A DNA stretch of 41,409 nt from Draconibacterium orientale (GCA_020718205.1 DYSN01000023.1:1-41409); one strand, 5' to 3'. Positions 32,227-41,283 are shown, counted from the first letter of the stretch. The notes: generated by a model from the sequence alone, not told the origin. Made by a program: numbers and translations.

Positions 32227-34020
32227 ATGTCAGAATATAAAATGCATATGATGGTTTGCGGAGGCACCGGTTGCCGGGCTTCTAAAAGCGATACCATTGT
32301 CGAAAAAATGAAAAAGGAACTGGAGTATCGCAACCTTGACCAGGATGTTCAGGTGGTTATCACCGGATGTTTTGGCTTCTGCGAGAAAGGTCCCATCGTT
32401 AAAATGCTCCCCGATAATACCTTCTACACTGAGGTAAAACCCGAAAACGTGACCGAAATTATCGACGAGCACATTATTAAAGGACGCAAAGTCGAAAAAC
32501 TACTCTATAAAGATCCTAAAAAAGGCACATCGGAACCCGATAGCAAACACATGGATTTCTATAAAAAACAAATCAGAATTGCCCTTAGAAATTGCGGTTT
32601 CATCAATCCGGAAGTCATAGAAGAATATATTGCCGTTAATGGCTACGAGGCTCTTGGAAAAGTTCTGAGCGAATACACTCCCCAACAAACCATCGATATC
32701 ATTAAAAAATCGGGTTTGAGAGGTCGTGGCGGAGGCGGTTTCCCAACAGGATTGAAATGGGAATTTGCTGCAAAAGCCAAAGGCGACAAGAAATATGTGG
32801 TTTGTAATGCCGACGAAGGCGACCCGGGTGCATTTATGGATCGCTCCATTCTCGAAGGCGACCCACACTCAGTGCTCGAAGCTATGGCCATTTGTGGCTA
32901 TACCATGGGTGCCGACGAAGGTTTAATCTACATCAGAGCCGAGTATCCTTTAGCCATAGAACGTTTGCATATTGCTATAAAACAAGCCCGCGAATTTGGC
33001 TTGTTGGGCAAAGATATTCTGGGAACAGGATTCAATTTCGACATCACCCTTCGCTATGGCGCCGGTGCATTTGTTTGCGGCGAAGAAACAGCCCTTATTC
33101 ACTCCATGGAAGGTCACAGGGGAGAACCCACCGTGAAACCTCCATTTCCTGCCGAATCGGGCTACAATAACAAACCTACCAACGTGAATAACGTGGAAAC
33201 CTTTGCCAATGTGCCTGCTATTATTAATAAAGGCGCCGAGTGGTTTGCTTCCATTGGAACCGAAAAATCAAAAGGAACCAAGGTTTTTGCTTTGGCCGGA
33301 AAAATAAATAATGTGGGTCTCGTCGAAGTGCCCATGGGTACCACGCTCCGCGAAGTTATCTTCGAAATTGGCGGGGGAATTAAAGATGGCAAGAAGTTTA
33401 AAGCGGTTCAAACAGGTGGCCCTTCGGGCGGATGTTTAACCGAAAAACACCTCGACACCCCCATCGATTTCGACAACCTGATAGCGGTCGGCTCCATGAT
33501 GGGATCGGGCGGTATGATTGTGATGGACGAAGATGATTGTATGGTTTCTGTGGCCAAATTCTACCTCGATTTCACTGTGGAGGAATCGTGCGGAAAATGC
33601 GCCCCCTGCCGCATTGGGAACAAACGTCTTTACGAAACCCTGCACAAAATTACTGAAGGCAAAGGCACCATGTACGACCTGGAATTGCTGAGAAATATGA
33701 GCACCGTTATTAAAGATACTTCGCTCTGCGGATTGGGCCAAACTTCACCCAACCCTGTTCTCTCAACCCTCGATAATTTCTACCACGAATATTTAGCCCA
33801 CGTAAAAGACCACAAATGCGAAGCCGGACAGTGTAAAGCTTTATTGCGTTACAATATTATTGCCGACGAATGTGTGGGTTGTACCGCCTGTGCCCGTGTT
33901 TGTCCGGTAGGATGTATTTCGGGTGAGAAAAAACAGATTCACATCATCGACCAGGCCATTTGTATAAAATGTGGCGCCTGTATGGAAAAATGTAAATTCA
34001 ATGCTATTGAATTAATTTAA
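32227..34020 (+). CDS. hydB: NADH-binding (NuoF-like) subunit HydB of the [FeFe]-hydrogenase
   Basis: 597 residues. Order: a thioredoxin-like [2Fe-2S] domain (about 1-95; Cys in VCGGTGC and TGCFGFC); the NuoF core with the NADH site GLRGRGGGGFPTGLKW and the FMN site CNADEGDPGAFMDRS; the SLBB domain; and a [4Fe-4S] site in ESCGKCAPCRIGN with the fourth Cys in SLCGLG. A C-terminal 2x[4Fe-4S] ferredoxin completes it (CVGCTACARVCPVGC and CIKCGACMEKCKFNA). This is the layout of HydB in electron-bifurcating NADH/ferredoxin-dependent [FeFe]-hydrogenases. It receives or delivers electrons to NAD and passes them to HydA. It stops 13 bp before hydA. Confidence 0.95.
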   Translation: MSEYKMHMMVCGGTGCRASKSDTIVEKMKKELEYRNLDQDVQVVITGCFGFCEKGPIVKMLPDNTFYTEVKPENVTEIIDEHIIKGRKVEKLLYKDPKKGTSEPDSKHMDFYKKQIRIALRNCGFINPEVIEEYIAVNGYEALGKVLSEYTPQQTIDIIKKSGLRGRGGGGFPTGLKWEFAAKAKGDKKYVVCNADEGDPGAFMDRSILEGDPHSVLEAMAICGYTMGADEGLIYIRAEYPLAIERLHIAIKQAREFGLLGKDILGTGFNFDITLRYGAGAFVCGEETALIHSMEGHRGEPTVKPPFPAESGYNNKPTNVNNVETFANVPAIINKGAEWFASIGTEKSKGTKVFALAGKINNVGLVEVPMGTTLREVIFEIGGGIKDGKKFKAVQTGGPSGGCLTEKHLDTPIDFDNLIAVGSMMGSGGMIVMDEDDCMVSVAKFYLDFTVEESCGKCAPCRIGNKRLYETLHKITEGKGTMYDLELLRNMSTVIKDTSLCGLGQTSPNPVLSTLDNFYHEYLAHVKDHKCEAGQCKALLRYNIIADECVGCTACARVCPVGCISGEKKQIHIIDQAICIKCGACMEKCKFNAIELI

Positions 34021-34026
34021 GGAGGC
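34019..34026 (+). promoter_or_regulatory. Strong Shine-Dalgarno (AAGGAGGC) before hydA
   Basis: AAGGAGG ends 8 nt before the ATG at 34034. Good Shine-Dalgarno sequences are rare in Bacteroidota and none of the neighbours has one. It supports 34034 over the ATG at 34040 as the start. Confidence 0.7.
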
Positions 34027-34033
34027 TCAAATT

Positions 34034-35812
34034 ATGGATATGATTCAATTAACAATAGATAAAAGACCTGTAGAAGTAGAAAAGGGAATCTCATTATATC
34101 ATGCCGCCAAAAAATTGGGCATCGATATTCCCATTCTCTGCTACATGCAACTCGAACATTTAAATATCGAGAACAAACCTGGTGGTTGCCGCATTTGTGT
34201 GGTCGAAGTTGAAGGACGCCGCAATCTGGCTCCCTCTTGCTCCACCAAAGCCGAAAATGGCATGGTGGTGAGAACCAACAGTATGCGCGTTATAAATGCC
34301 CGCCGCACCGTGATGGAATTCATTTTGAGCGATCACCCCAAAGAATGTCTCACCTGCTCCAAAAGCGGTCATTGCGATTTGCAAAGCATGGCTATTAAAC
34401 TGGGAGTACGGGAAATTCCCAACGAATCGACCTGCGAAATGTCGACCTACCGGTTAGATACCTCGCCAAGCATAGTTCGCAACCTCGATAAATGTATCAT
34501 GTGCCGCCGTTGCGAAACCATGTGCAACGACGTTCAGACTGTTGGAGCTTTATCGGCCATCAACCGCGGATTTCAGGCTGCAGTGGCTACCGCTTTCGAA
34601 ATGAATCTCGAAGCTTCCACCTGTACCTATTGCGGACAATGTGTGGCTGTTTGTCCCACTGCCGCCCTCACCGAAGTGGATCATACGCCTCAGGTTATCA
34701 GGGCTATTGCCGATCCGGGAAAAGTGGTGGTTGTTCAAACCGCTCCCGCTGTTAGAGCTGCCTTAGGCGAAGAATTTGGAATGCCGGCCGGAACTTTGGT
34801 TACCGGGAAAATGGTAACTGCCCTCCGCAATCTGGGATTCGATTACGTGTTCGACACCGATTTTGCTGCCGACCTAACCATTATGGAAGAAGGAACCGAG
34901 CTGCTGGATCGTTTAAAACGCCATCTTGCTGGCGACCAGAGTGTAAAACTCCCCATTCTGACCTCATGCTGCCCCGGTTGGGTGAATTTCTTCGAGAGCC
35001 GGTTTCCCGATATGAAAGATATACCTTCCACCGCTCGTTCTCCCCAACAAATGTTTGGGTCCATTGCCAAAACCTATTTTTCCGACAAAATGGGCGTGAA
35101 ACGCGAAGATATGATTGTGGTATCTATTATGCCCTGTCTGGCCAAGAAATATGAAGCACAGCGCGACGAGTTTAAAGTAAATGGCAATCCCGATGTGGAC
35201 TTTAGCATCACCACCCGTGAATTGGCTCATCTGATAAAACAAGCCAATATGGATTTGAATATGCTCGAAGATAGTGAATTTGACCAACCTTTGGGAGAAT
35301 CATCAGGTGCTGGTGTAATTTTTGGAACCACCGGTGGTGTTATTGAAGCGGCCACCAGAACCGCCTATGAGGTTTATACCGGAAAAACTCTAGTCAAAGT
35401 TGATTTCGAGCAGCTCCGCGGACTCCAGGGAATCAGGGAAGCATCGGTTGATTTTGACGGATTGGAAGTTAAAATCGGAATTGCACACGGATTGGGAAAT
35501 GCCCGTAAACTTCTGGAAGATATTCGCGCCGGAAAATCGCAATATCATGCCATCGAAATTATGGCTTGTCCTGGCGGATGTATTGGTGGTGGCGGACAAC
35601 CGCTTCATCATGGAAACTCCGAAATTCTTCAGAAAAGAGCCGAAGCTATTTATCGCGAGGATGCCGGAAAACCCATCAGAAAATCGCATGAAAACCCTGC
35701 CATCATTGAGCTTTATAAAACATTCCTTGGCGAGCCCAACAGCCATAAAGCCCATGAACTGCTACACACCCATTATTTCGACCGCAAGCGCAAAAGAAAT
35801 ATCGAAGAGTAG
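34034..35812 (+). CDS. hydA: Catalytic subunit HydA, [FeFe]-hydrogenase
   Basis: 592 residues. N-terminal [2Fe-2S] domain (about 1-80; CYMQLEHLNIENKPGGCRIC). A His-Cys3 [4Fe-4S] site follows (HPKECLTCSKSGHC). Two [4Fe-4S] clusters come next (CIMCRRCETMC and CTYCGQCVAVCP). The H-cluster domain carries all three signatures: TSCCPGW, IMPCLAKKYEAQR, and EIMACPGGCIGGGGQP. The proton-channel cysteine, the second Cys of TSCC, is present. The protein catalyses H2 production or uptake in the cytoplasm. With HydB and HydC it should form the trimeric group A3-type enzyme that couples NADH and reduced ferredoxin to H2. The C-terminal extra [2Fe-2S] domain of Thermotoga HydA is absent. The maturation genes hydE, hydF and hydG are not in this window. 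Confidence 0.97.
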   Translation: MDMIQLTIDKRPVEVEKGISLYHAAKKLGIDIPILCYMQLEHLNIENKPGGCRICVVEVEGRRNLAPSCSTKAENGMVVRTNSMRVINARRTVMEFILSDHPKECLTCSKSGHCDLQSMAIKLGVREIPNESTCEMSTYRLDTSPSIVRNLDKCIMCRRCETMCNDVQTVGALSAINRGFQAAVATAFEMNLEASTCTYCGQCVAVCPTAALTEVDHTPQVIRAIADPGKVVVVQTAPAVRAALGEEFGMPAGTLVTGKMVTALRNLGFDYVFDTDFAADLTIMEEGTELLDRLKRHLAGDQSVKLPILTSCCPGWVNFFESRFPDMKDIPSTARSPQQMFGSIAKTYFSDKMGVKREDMIVVSIMPCLAKKYEAQRDEFKVNGNPDVDFSITTRELAHLIKQANMDLNMLEDSEFDQPLGESSGAGVIFGTTGGVIEAATRTAYEVYTGKTLVKVDFEQLRGLQGIREASVDFDGLEVKIGIAHGLGNARKLLEDIRAGKSQYHAIEIMACPGGCIGGGGQPLHHGNSEILQKRAEAIYREDAGKPIRKSHENPAIIELYKTFLGEPNSHKAHELLHTHYFDRKRKRNIEE

Positions 35813-35841
35813 ATAATTTAAGGTTTGTTGAATAGTAAAAA

Positions 35842-36336
35842 ATGAAAATTATGTCAGAGACAAAAATAAAATTGAAAGAAAAAGACATCAGAAAAATAGA
35901 AGAAATCTGTACTTTTTTCGATAATAAACCAGGGGAATTAATCAATGTGCTCCACAAATGTCAGGGCGAGTTTGGTTATTTACCCGCTGAGGTTCAGGAA
36001 TATGTGAGCGATTTTTTGGGAGTTCCCTTAGCCAAGGTTTATGGCGTGGTTACTTTCTACTCTTTCTTCACCATGAAACCCAAGGGAAAATATCCCATCA
36101 GCATTTGCACCGGAACTGCCTGTTATGTGCGGGGCGCCGAGAAAGTGCTCGACGAGTTTAAGAAAGAACTTAAACTCAATGTGGGAGAAACCTCCGCCGA
36201 TGGAAAATTCTCGCTGAGCAGCCTGCGTTGTGTGGGTGCCTGCGGTTTGGCTCCAGTGGTATTGGTTGGAGATAAAACCTATGGCCGCGTTTCGCCCGAT
36301 AGCGTGAAAGAAATATTGGCTGAGTACGATCATTAA
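35842..36336 (+). CDS. hydC: NuoE-like subunit HydC of the [FeFe]-hydrogenase
   Basis: 164 residues; an ATG at 35851 (MSETKIK) is an equally possible start. It has the NuoE helical N-domain (IINVL-type segment LINVLHKCQGEFGYLPAEVQ) and a thioredoxin-like [2Fe-2S] domain with all four ligands: CTGTACYVRGA and CVGACGLAPVV. It is the third subunit of the NADH-linked hydrogenase and forms the electron entry module together with HydB. It lies 29 bp after hydA. The order here (Trx-like, hydB, hydA, hydC) places this gene last, whereas in Thermotoga it is first. A terminator follows. Confidence 0.95.
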   Translation: MKIMSETKIKLKEKDIRKIEEICTFFDNKPGELINVLHKCQGEFGYLPAEVQEYVSDFLGVPLAKVYGVVTFYSFFTMKPKGKYPISICTGTACYVRGAEKVLDEFKKELKLNVGETSADGKFSLSSLRCVGACGLAPVVLVGDKTYGRVSPDSVKEILAEYDH

Positions 36337-36413
36337 GCATCAAATTCATTTAAATTCATCCCTTTTCGGATGGTACCTGAATGACTTGTGATTAAACTAC
36401 CAACAATAAGCAT

Positions 36414-36459
36414 GCCTGATAAGTTTTGCAACTGAATCTGGCAGGCTTCTTTTTTTCTT
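36414..36459 (+). terminator. Terminator of the hydrogenase operon
   Basis: GCCTGAT (36414-36420) pairs with ATC-tgg-CAGGC (36436-36446), with an inner AGTT / AACT stem, followed by a run of T's. It lies about 80 bp after hydC. Confidence 0.7.
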
Positions 36460-36470
36460 TGGATGAATTT

Positions 36471-36943
36471 TTAGGATTTACCATGCAATTATTTTTTACT
36501 GCTCCCACACTATCAATAAATCCTATTGGAAACTGTCACGATAAATTGGCTTATCGAAATCAGCAGTTTGTTTATCTATTAATGGGTGTTTTTTGATTTT
36601 TGTTACCCCTTTTTGGCCAAAAAAAGTGAAATATTTTTTGTTAAATTTTTTTGTTGCCTATCAATCAAAGAATTGGAATTTAGGAAAATGACTAAAAATG
36701 CTCAAAAAACTCATTGCCATACACCGCATGAATGTCCGAAATCAAGCATTTTTCAGTCTCCAAAATGACCAAAAATGTCGTGTTTTGGGCTTTTTGGGGG
36801 AAATATGTGAAAATTCTGCAACGCAAACAACACCGGTGCCGGGGAAAAATATGGGGAATTCGGAAGCGAAAACAACCGGGTAAGTGGAAAAACAGGGAAA
36901 TTCTTAAAAGCAAAACTCAATCCCTTCTATATTTTTCTCATTT
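36471..36943. other. Intergenic region with short spurious frames
   Basis: About 470 bp. Several short frames exist on both strands (60-73 codons) but they overlap one another, have odd basic or aromatic composition and no family features, so none is called. The motif AAAATGAC-n-AAAAATG occurs twice (near 36687 and 36765). Confidence 0.45.
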
Positions 36944-36962
36944 TTGAACAAATTTTGTTCAA
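36944..36962. repeat. 19-bp palindrome overlapping the SDR gene start
   Basis: TTGAACAAA-t-TTTGTTCAA, perfect 9-bp arms around a single central base. Its last base is the A of the ATG at 36962. It may be an operator or an RNA hairpin that covers the translation start. Confidence 0.6.
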
Positions 36963-37972
36963 TGATATTGGTAACCGGCGGAACAGGAATGTTGGGAGCG
37001 CATTTGCTCTTTGATTTGCTCAAAAAAGAGCAACGGGTGAGAGCCATAAAGCGCAGTGGTTCAACGGTGTCGGGGGTGGAGAAAATCTTTTCGTTTTACA
37101 CTTCGTCGCCACAAAATCTTATGGAGCGAATTGAATGGGTTGAAGCCGATATGCTCGATTATTTTGCGGTGGAAGAAGCACTGACGGGCGTGGATTCTGT
37201 TTATCATTGCGCCGCCATGGTTTCGTTCAATCCGCACGATAAGGAAAGAATGATACAGAGCAATGTACAGGGAACCGGCCATATAGTAAATGCCTGCCTG
37301 CATCTGGGGATCAAAAAAATGGCACATGTGAGTTCAATAGCAGCCCTGGGCCGCGCCGGGAAAGACCAAATGACCACCGAAAAAACTCCCTGGAAAGACA
37401 GCGACAAAGACTCCCCCTACTCCATCAGCAAATACCGCTCGGAGCTGGAAGTTTGGCGTGGCATGGCCGAAGGATTGAATGCGGTGATTATCAACCCATC
37501 GGTGATTCTTGGGCCGGGTGACTGGAGCAAAGGAAGCCCTTCGTTTTTCCCGCTCATAAAAAAGGGGATGAAATTCTACTCCGAAGCCACCAATGGCTAC
37601 GTGGGAGTGAGAGATGTGAGCCGCATCATGATTCAGCTGATGGACAGCCATATCAGCGGCGAGCGTTTTGTGGTGAATGCCGAAGATTTAACCTATCTGG
37701 AATTGTTTAACATGATTGCCAAATCGGTGGCAGCACCCTACCCTTCCATCGAAGCCAAAGCCTGGATGCTGAATTTGGGTTGGCGTTTGGCAAAGATTCA
37801 ATCCTTAGTGACCGGAAAAGCGCCTCAATTTACCCGTTCCACTGCCCGTTCCTTCCTTAATTCCCATCAATACTCATCTCAAAAACTCACCGAAGCCACT
37901 GGTTTCGAGTTCACCGCCATGCAGAAAGTGATAGGAGACATTGGAGAAATCTATCTCAAAGATTTATCCTGA
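36962..37972 (+). CDS. NAD(P)-dependent epimerase/dehydratase (extended SDR)
   Basis: 336 residues from the ATG at 36962, which places MILVTGGTGMLGAHL at the N-terminus as expected; a TTG at 36944 is in frame but not needed. It has the nucleotide-binding GGTGMLG glycine motif, Asp in EADMLD, CAAMVSFNP, SSIAALG with the catalytic Ser, and YSISKYRSE with the Tyr-xxx-Lys pair. The later ILGPGDWSKGSPSFF is typical of dihydroflavonol-reductase/3-beta-HSD-like extended SDRs of Bacteroidota. The substrate cannot be predicted from the sequence. It stands alone between the hydrogenase operon and the DUF4143 gene. Confidence 0.88.
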   Translation: MILVTGGTGMLGAHLLFDLLKKEQRVRAIKRSGSTVSGVEKIFSFYTSSPQNLMERIEWVEADMLDYFAVEEALTGVDSVYHCAAMVSFNPHDKERMIQSNVQGTGHIVNACLHLGIKKMAHVSSIAALGRAGKDQMTTEKTPWKDSDKDSPYSISKYRSELEVWRGMAEGLNAVIINPSVILGPGDWSKGSPSFFPLIKKGMKFYSEATNGYVGVRDVSRIMIQLMDSHISGERFVVNAEDLTYLELFNMIAKSVAAPYPSIEAKAWMLNLGWRLAKIQSLVTGKAPQFTRSTARSFLNSHQYSSQKLTEATGFEFTAMQKVIGDIGEIYLKDLS

Positions 37973-38043
37973 ATTTTTCCGCTTATTAAAATTATCATCT
38001 TACTATATTTCAGCTAATTAATATTATTTATAGAGCTATTTTT

Positions 38044-38175
38044 CACTTTTATATAAGCGTTTAATATTCGATTATTCACTTTTACATAAGTGTTTTTTAT
38101 ATTATTTTTCACTTTTATAAATATGATACCGGAATTATTTATTACTTTTGCAAAAGCGATTAAACGGTAAATTAT
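38044..38175. repeat. Four tandem 33-bp degenerate repeats upstream of the DUF4143 gene
   Basis: Units begin at 38044, 38077, 38110 and 38143, exactly 33 bp apart. Each starts with (C/T)ACTTTT followed by an A-rich right half (TATATAAGCG, ACATAAGTG, ATAAATATG, GCAAAAGCG). Unit 2 contains the dyad CACTT-N6-AAGTG, and unit 4 the palindrome CTTTTGCAAAAG. The last unit also supplies the -7 element of the gene. The sequence between cores is poorly conserved. Confidence 0.72.
38143..38150 (+). promoter_or_regulatory. -7 element (TACTTTTG) of the DUF4143 ATPase gene
   Basis: Perfect TAnnTTTG match 26 bp before the ATG at 38177, at the start of the fourth 33-bp repeat. No -33 TTG at the usual distance. 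Confidence 0.5.
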
Positions 38176-38176
38176 T

Positions 38177-39367
38177 ATGGAAAGGCTCATAAGTACATCG
38201 AACAATGCTCTAAACAGGGCTCCGGTCGAATTTGAAAGATATCTGTTAAAAGAAATCAATTGGGACCATCAACTGATTGGAATATCGGGGGCGCGGGGAA
38301 GTGGCAAGACCATTATGCTTCTGCAATATAAAAAAATGCTGCCCAAAGAAAGCTTTTCGCTTTATGCGAGTTTGGACGATGTTTACTTTTCGGAAAACAA
38401 ACTGATTTATTTTGCCGAAGAATTTCACCGAAAAGGCGGAAAATATCTGCTGCTCGACGAGGTACACAAATACCCAAACTGGTCGCAGGAGATAAAAAAC
38501 ATTTACGACAATCTTCCCGATTTAAAAGTTGTGTTTACGAGTTCTTCGGCACTGGAAATATACAAAGGAAGCCACGACCTGAGCAGGCGTGCCGTTGTGT
38601 ATCACCTTGTGGGATTGTCGTTCAGAGAGTTTTTAGAATTCAAATACAAAATCAAGCTACCGGCTCTGAAGCTGGATGAAATACTGAACAATCACACCCA
38701 AATAAGCACCGATATAGTGAAGGAGTTTAAGCCTTTACCCTATTTTGCCGAGTATTTAAAAACAGGGTATTATCCATTCTTCAAAAAATTTGGTGCTGAT
38801 TATCCCAGACAACTCATCAACACAGTGAATCTGGCGCTGGAGGTAGATTTGCCGGCAATCCACCGGATTGATTTTAATTCCATTATCAAAATCAAGAAGC
38901 TGCTCTATATTCTATCCAAAAACACGCCCTATACACCCAATGTCGAAGAGCTTGCCAAACAAGTTGGAACTACCCGCGACAGCTTGCTAAAATTTCTATA
39001 CTTTTTAGATAAAGCACAAATTATCAAGTGGTTGGGTCGCGATAAATTTGGGATTAACTATTTAAACAAACCCGACAAGCTCTACCTTAACAATACCAAT
39101 ATTGCCTATGCACTCGGGGAACCAGTTACCGATATTGGAACCATAAGGGAAACCTTCTTTTTGAATCAATTATCGGCAAATCATACCGTTACCTATCCCC
39201 ACAAAACTGATTTTATGGTAGATGATACCTGGTATTTCGAGATTGGCGGAAAATCGAAAAGCCGCAAACAACTAACGGATTTAGAAAACGCCTGGGTGGC
39301 CAAAGATGATATTGAGTACGGCTTTGAGAATTCAATCCCCCTTTGGATGTTTGGGTTGATTTATTAG
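38177..39367 (+). CDS. AAA_14/DUF4143-family ATPase
   Basis: 396 residues. An N-terminal P-loop ATPase domain (AAA_14) has Walker A GARGSGKT (about residues 36-43) and Walker B YLLLDEVHKYPNW, followed by sensor sequence KVVFTSSSALEI and SRRAVVYHLVGLSFREFLEF. A winged-helix-like middle segment (PNVEELAKQVGTTRDSLLKF) precedes the C-terminal DUF4143 nuclease-like domain, where residues FEIGGKSKSRKQ resemble the PD-(D/E)xK-type core ExGxK. Genes of this family are abundant in Bacteroidota and archaea, often in many copies, and their role is not established. An unusual 33-bp repeat array precedes it. Confidence 0.92.
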   Translation: MERLISTSNNALNRAPVEFERYLLKEINWDHQLIGISGARGSGKTIMLLQYKKMLPKESFSLYASLDDVYFSENKLIYFAEEFHRKGGKYLLLDEVHKYPNWSQEIKNIYDNLPDLKVVFTSSSALEIYKGSHDLSRRAVVYHLVGLSFREFLEFKYKIKLPALKLDEILNNHTQISTDIVKEFKPLPYFAEYLKTGYYPFFKKFGADYPRQLINTVNLALEVDLPAIHRIDFNSIIKIKKLLYILSKNTPYTPNVEELAKQVGTTRDSLLKFLYFLDKAQIIKWLGRDKFGINYLNKPDKLYLNNTNIAYALGEPVTDIGTIRETFFLNQLSANHTVTYPHKTDFMVDDTWYFEIGGKSKSRKQLTDLENAWVAKDDIEYGFENSIPLWMFGLIY

Positions 39368-39429
39368 GGGGGATGGTAAGATGTTTTTTAGGAAATTCTC
39401 CCGGAAGATTTTTTTCTGCCAATTCTGCC

Positions 39430-39437
39430 TAAATTTG
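39430..39437 (+). promoter_or_regulatory. -7 element (TAAATTTG) of pepF
   Basis: Perfect TAnnTTTG match 16 bp before the ATG at 39454; the -33 region has no clear TTG. A short leader of about 10 nt is implied. Confidence 0.5.
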
Positions 39438-39453
39438 CCAAAAAAAAACCCCA

Positions 39454-41283
39454 ATGACCACAACAGAAAAGAACCTTCGCAAAAATACAGACCCACAATA
39501 TCAATGGAATTTTTCGCATATTTATGCTGGTTGGCAACAATGGCAGCAGGACTTTGACCTTATTAAAACCCTGGCCGATACATTGAAAGATTTCAAAGGC
39601 ACCTTGAAAAATGATGCCAAATCGCTGCTTTCCGTACTTCATCTGCTTGATGAAATAGAAAAATATCTCCATAAGGTTTACACCTGGCCTGCCTTGCAGA
39701 AAAGCATCGACAACCGCGACAATGCCATTCAGGCGAAAATGCAGGAAGTAACCATGTTTTTAAGCGATTTTTCCTCGCTAATAAGCTGGATTAGCCCCGA
39801 AATCATGGAAATTCCGGAGGAGCAATGCATGAAATGGGTCGACGAGACCGAAGGTTTACAAGTTTATCGGTTCAACCTTCAAAAAACCTATCACCAAAAG
39901 GCGCATATTCTGTCGGACGAAATGGAGCTATTGCTCTCTCATTTCTCCAATACCGCCGCAACAGCCACCAATACCTATACCATGCTTACCACCGCCGATG
40001 TGAAATTTCCGGAAATTGAGCTGGAAAACGGGGAAAAAATAAAGCTGACTCATGCCGCCTATGCCAATATTCTGGGCACTTCGATGGTTCGTGCCGACAG
40101 AAAAAAGGCTGCTGAAAGCTTCTATCCGCTGTATGCCGACATTAAAAACACCTTAGCCGCTATCTACAAAGGCATTTGCGACAAAGATGTGGCTTTTGCC
40201 CGAAGCCGGAAATTTGAAACCAGCTTAGAAGCCAAACTCCACGGAAACAATATTCCCGTTGAAGTATACAAAACCCTGGTGGAAACTGTTGGCGATAACA
40301 CCGGCGGACTTCAAAAATACCACGAATTAAGAGCCCGTTACCTGAACCTTTCCGGCGATTATCATGGCTACGACAGCAGGCTTATGCTGGTAAAAAACAA
40401 TAAAAAATACGATTTTGACGAAGCTAAAAAACTAGTTCTTCAATCGGTGAAGCCATTGGGCAAAGAGTACTCTGATAAATTTGGGAAGGCTTTGGAAAAC
40501 GGCTGGATTGATGTTTTTGAGAGCGAAGGTAAATCGTCGGGGGCTTATAGCATGGGTGTTTATGGGGTGCATCCCTTCATTCTGATGAACTATAATGGCA
40601 CTCAGGATCATGTATTTACGCTGGCTCACGAAATGGGCCATAGCCTGCACACCATGCTTTCGGAAGAAAACCAGCCTTTCAACCTCCACGAGTACACCAT
40701 TTTTGTGGCCGAAGTTGCTTCAACTTTCAACGAACATTTGCTCCTCGATTATCTGCTTTCGCAAACCACCGACCCCAAAGAAAAAGCAGCGATTTTGCAG
40801 CAAAGCATCGAAAATATTACGGGGACTTTTTTCACCCAAACCATGTTTGCCGATTTCGAAATGCAGGCCCACGAAAGAATTGAGCAAAACCAGCCCTTAA
40901 CCGCCGATAGTCTGACAGAAATATGCGAGCAACTCGATAGGAAATACTATGGCGAAAAGGTTTTTACCAAAGACAACCCCAATATTTTCTGGAGTCGGAT
41001 TCCCCATTTTTACCGTTCGCCTTTCTATGTGTATCAATATGCCACCAGCTTTGCCGCTTCGGCCCGATTGTACGAAGCAGTGAAAAACGGCTTGAGAAAC
41101 AGCGATACAAAACCCTTGGAGAACTATTTAAACCTGCTAAAATCGGGGGGAAATAATTATCCGGTGGAACAGTTAAAAATTGCGGGGGCCGATTTAACCC
41201 AAAAGGAAACCATTCTGGCGGTAATCAGACAGTTAGATGAACAGGTTGGGGAGCTGGCCAAACTTTTGGAATCAATTAAATAA
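39454..41283 (+). CDS. pepF: Oligoendopeptidase F (M3 family metallopeptidase)
   Basis: 609 residues, normal for PepF (about 600). The helical N-terminal M3 domain (YQWNFSHIYAGWQQWQQDF) is followed by the catalytic domain with the zinc motif HExxH at His392-His396 (LAHEMGHSLHT). The third ligand Glu lies in VAEVASTFNEHLL, and the substrate-binding tyrosine region in SPFYVYQYATSFAAS. It hydrolyses short peptides of about 7-17 residues in the cytoplasm. No signal peptide is present. It fits a peptide-fermenting lifestyle together with kbl and ppdK. No clear terminator was seen within the remaining sequence. Confidence 0.96.
   Translation: MTTTEKNLRKNTDPQYQWNFSHIYAGWQQWQQDFDLIKTLADTLKDFKGTLKNDAKSLLSVLHLLDEIEKYLHKVYTWPALQKSIDNRDNAIQAKMQEVTMFLSDFSSLISWISPEIMEIPEEQCMKWVDETEGLQVYRFNLQKTYHQKAHILSDEMELLLSHFSNTAATATNTYTMLTTADVKFPEIELENGEKIKLTHAAYANILGTSMVRADRKKAAESFYPLYADIKNTLAAIYKGICDKDVAFARSRKFETSLEAKLHGNNIPVEVYKTLVETVGDNTGGLQKYHELRARYLNLSGDYHGYDSRLMLVKNNKKYDFDEAKKLVLQSVKPLGKEYSDKFGKALENGWIDVFESEGKSSGAYSMGVYGVHPFILMNYNGTQDHVFTLAHEMGHSLHTMLSEENQPFNLHEYTIFVAEVASTFNEHLLLDYLLSQTTDPKEKAAILQQSIENITGTFFTQTMFADFEMQAHERIEQNQPLTADSLTEICEQLDRKYYGEKVFTKDNPNIFWSRIPHFYRSPFYVYQYATSFAASARLYEAVKNGLRNSDTKPLENYLNLLKSGGNNYPVEQLKIAGADLTQKETILAVIRQLDEQVGELAKLLESIK

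Noticed and set aside
36586..36947. Several 60-73 codon frames on both strands before the SDR gene
   Set aside because: They overlap one another, have biased Lys/Phe/Trp composition and no recognisable features; most likely non-coding.
38044..38175. 33-bp repeats as a CRISPR array
   Set aside because: Units are directly adjacent and degenerate, without separate spacers, and no cas genes are nearby.
38014..38259. Minus-strand frame upstream of the DUF4143 gene with IKVKN-like repeats
   Set aside because: The peptide repeats simply reflect the 33-bp DNA repeat array; the frame overlaps the start of the ATPase gene.
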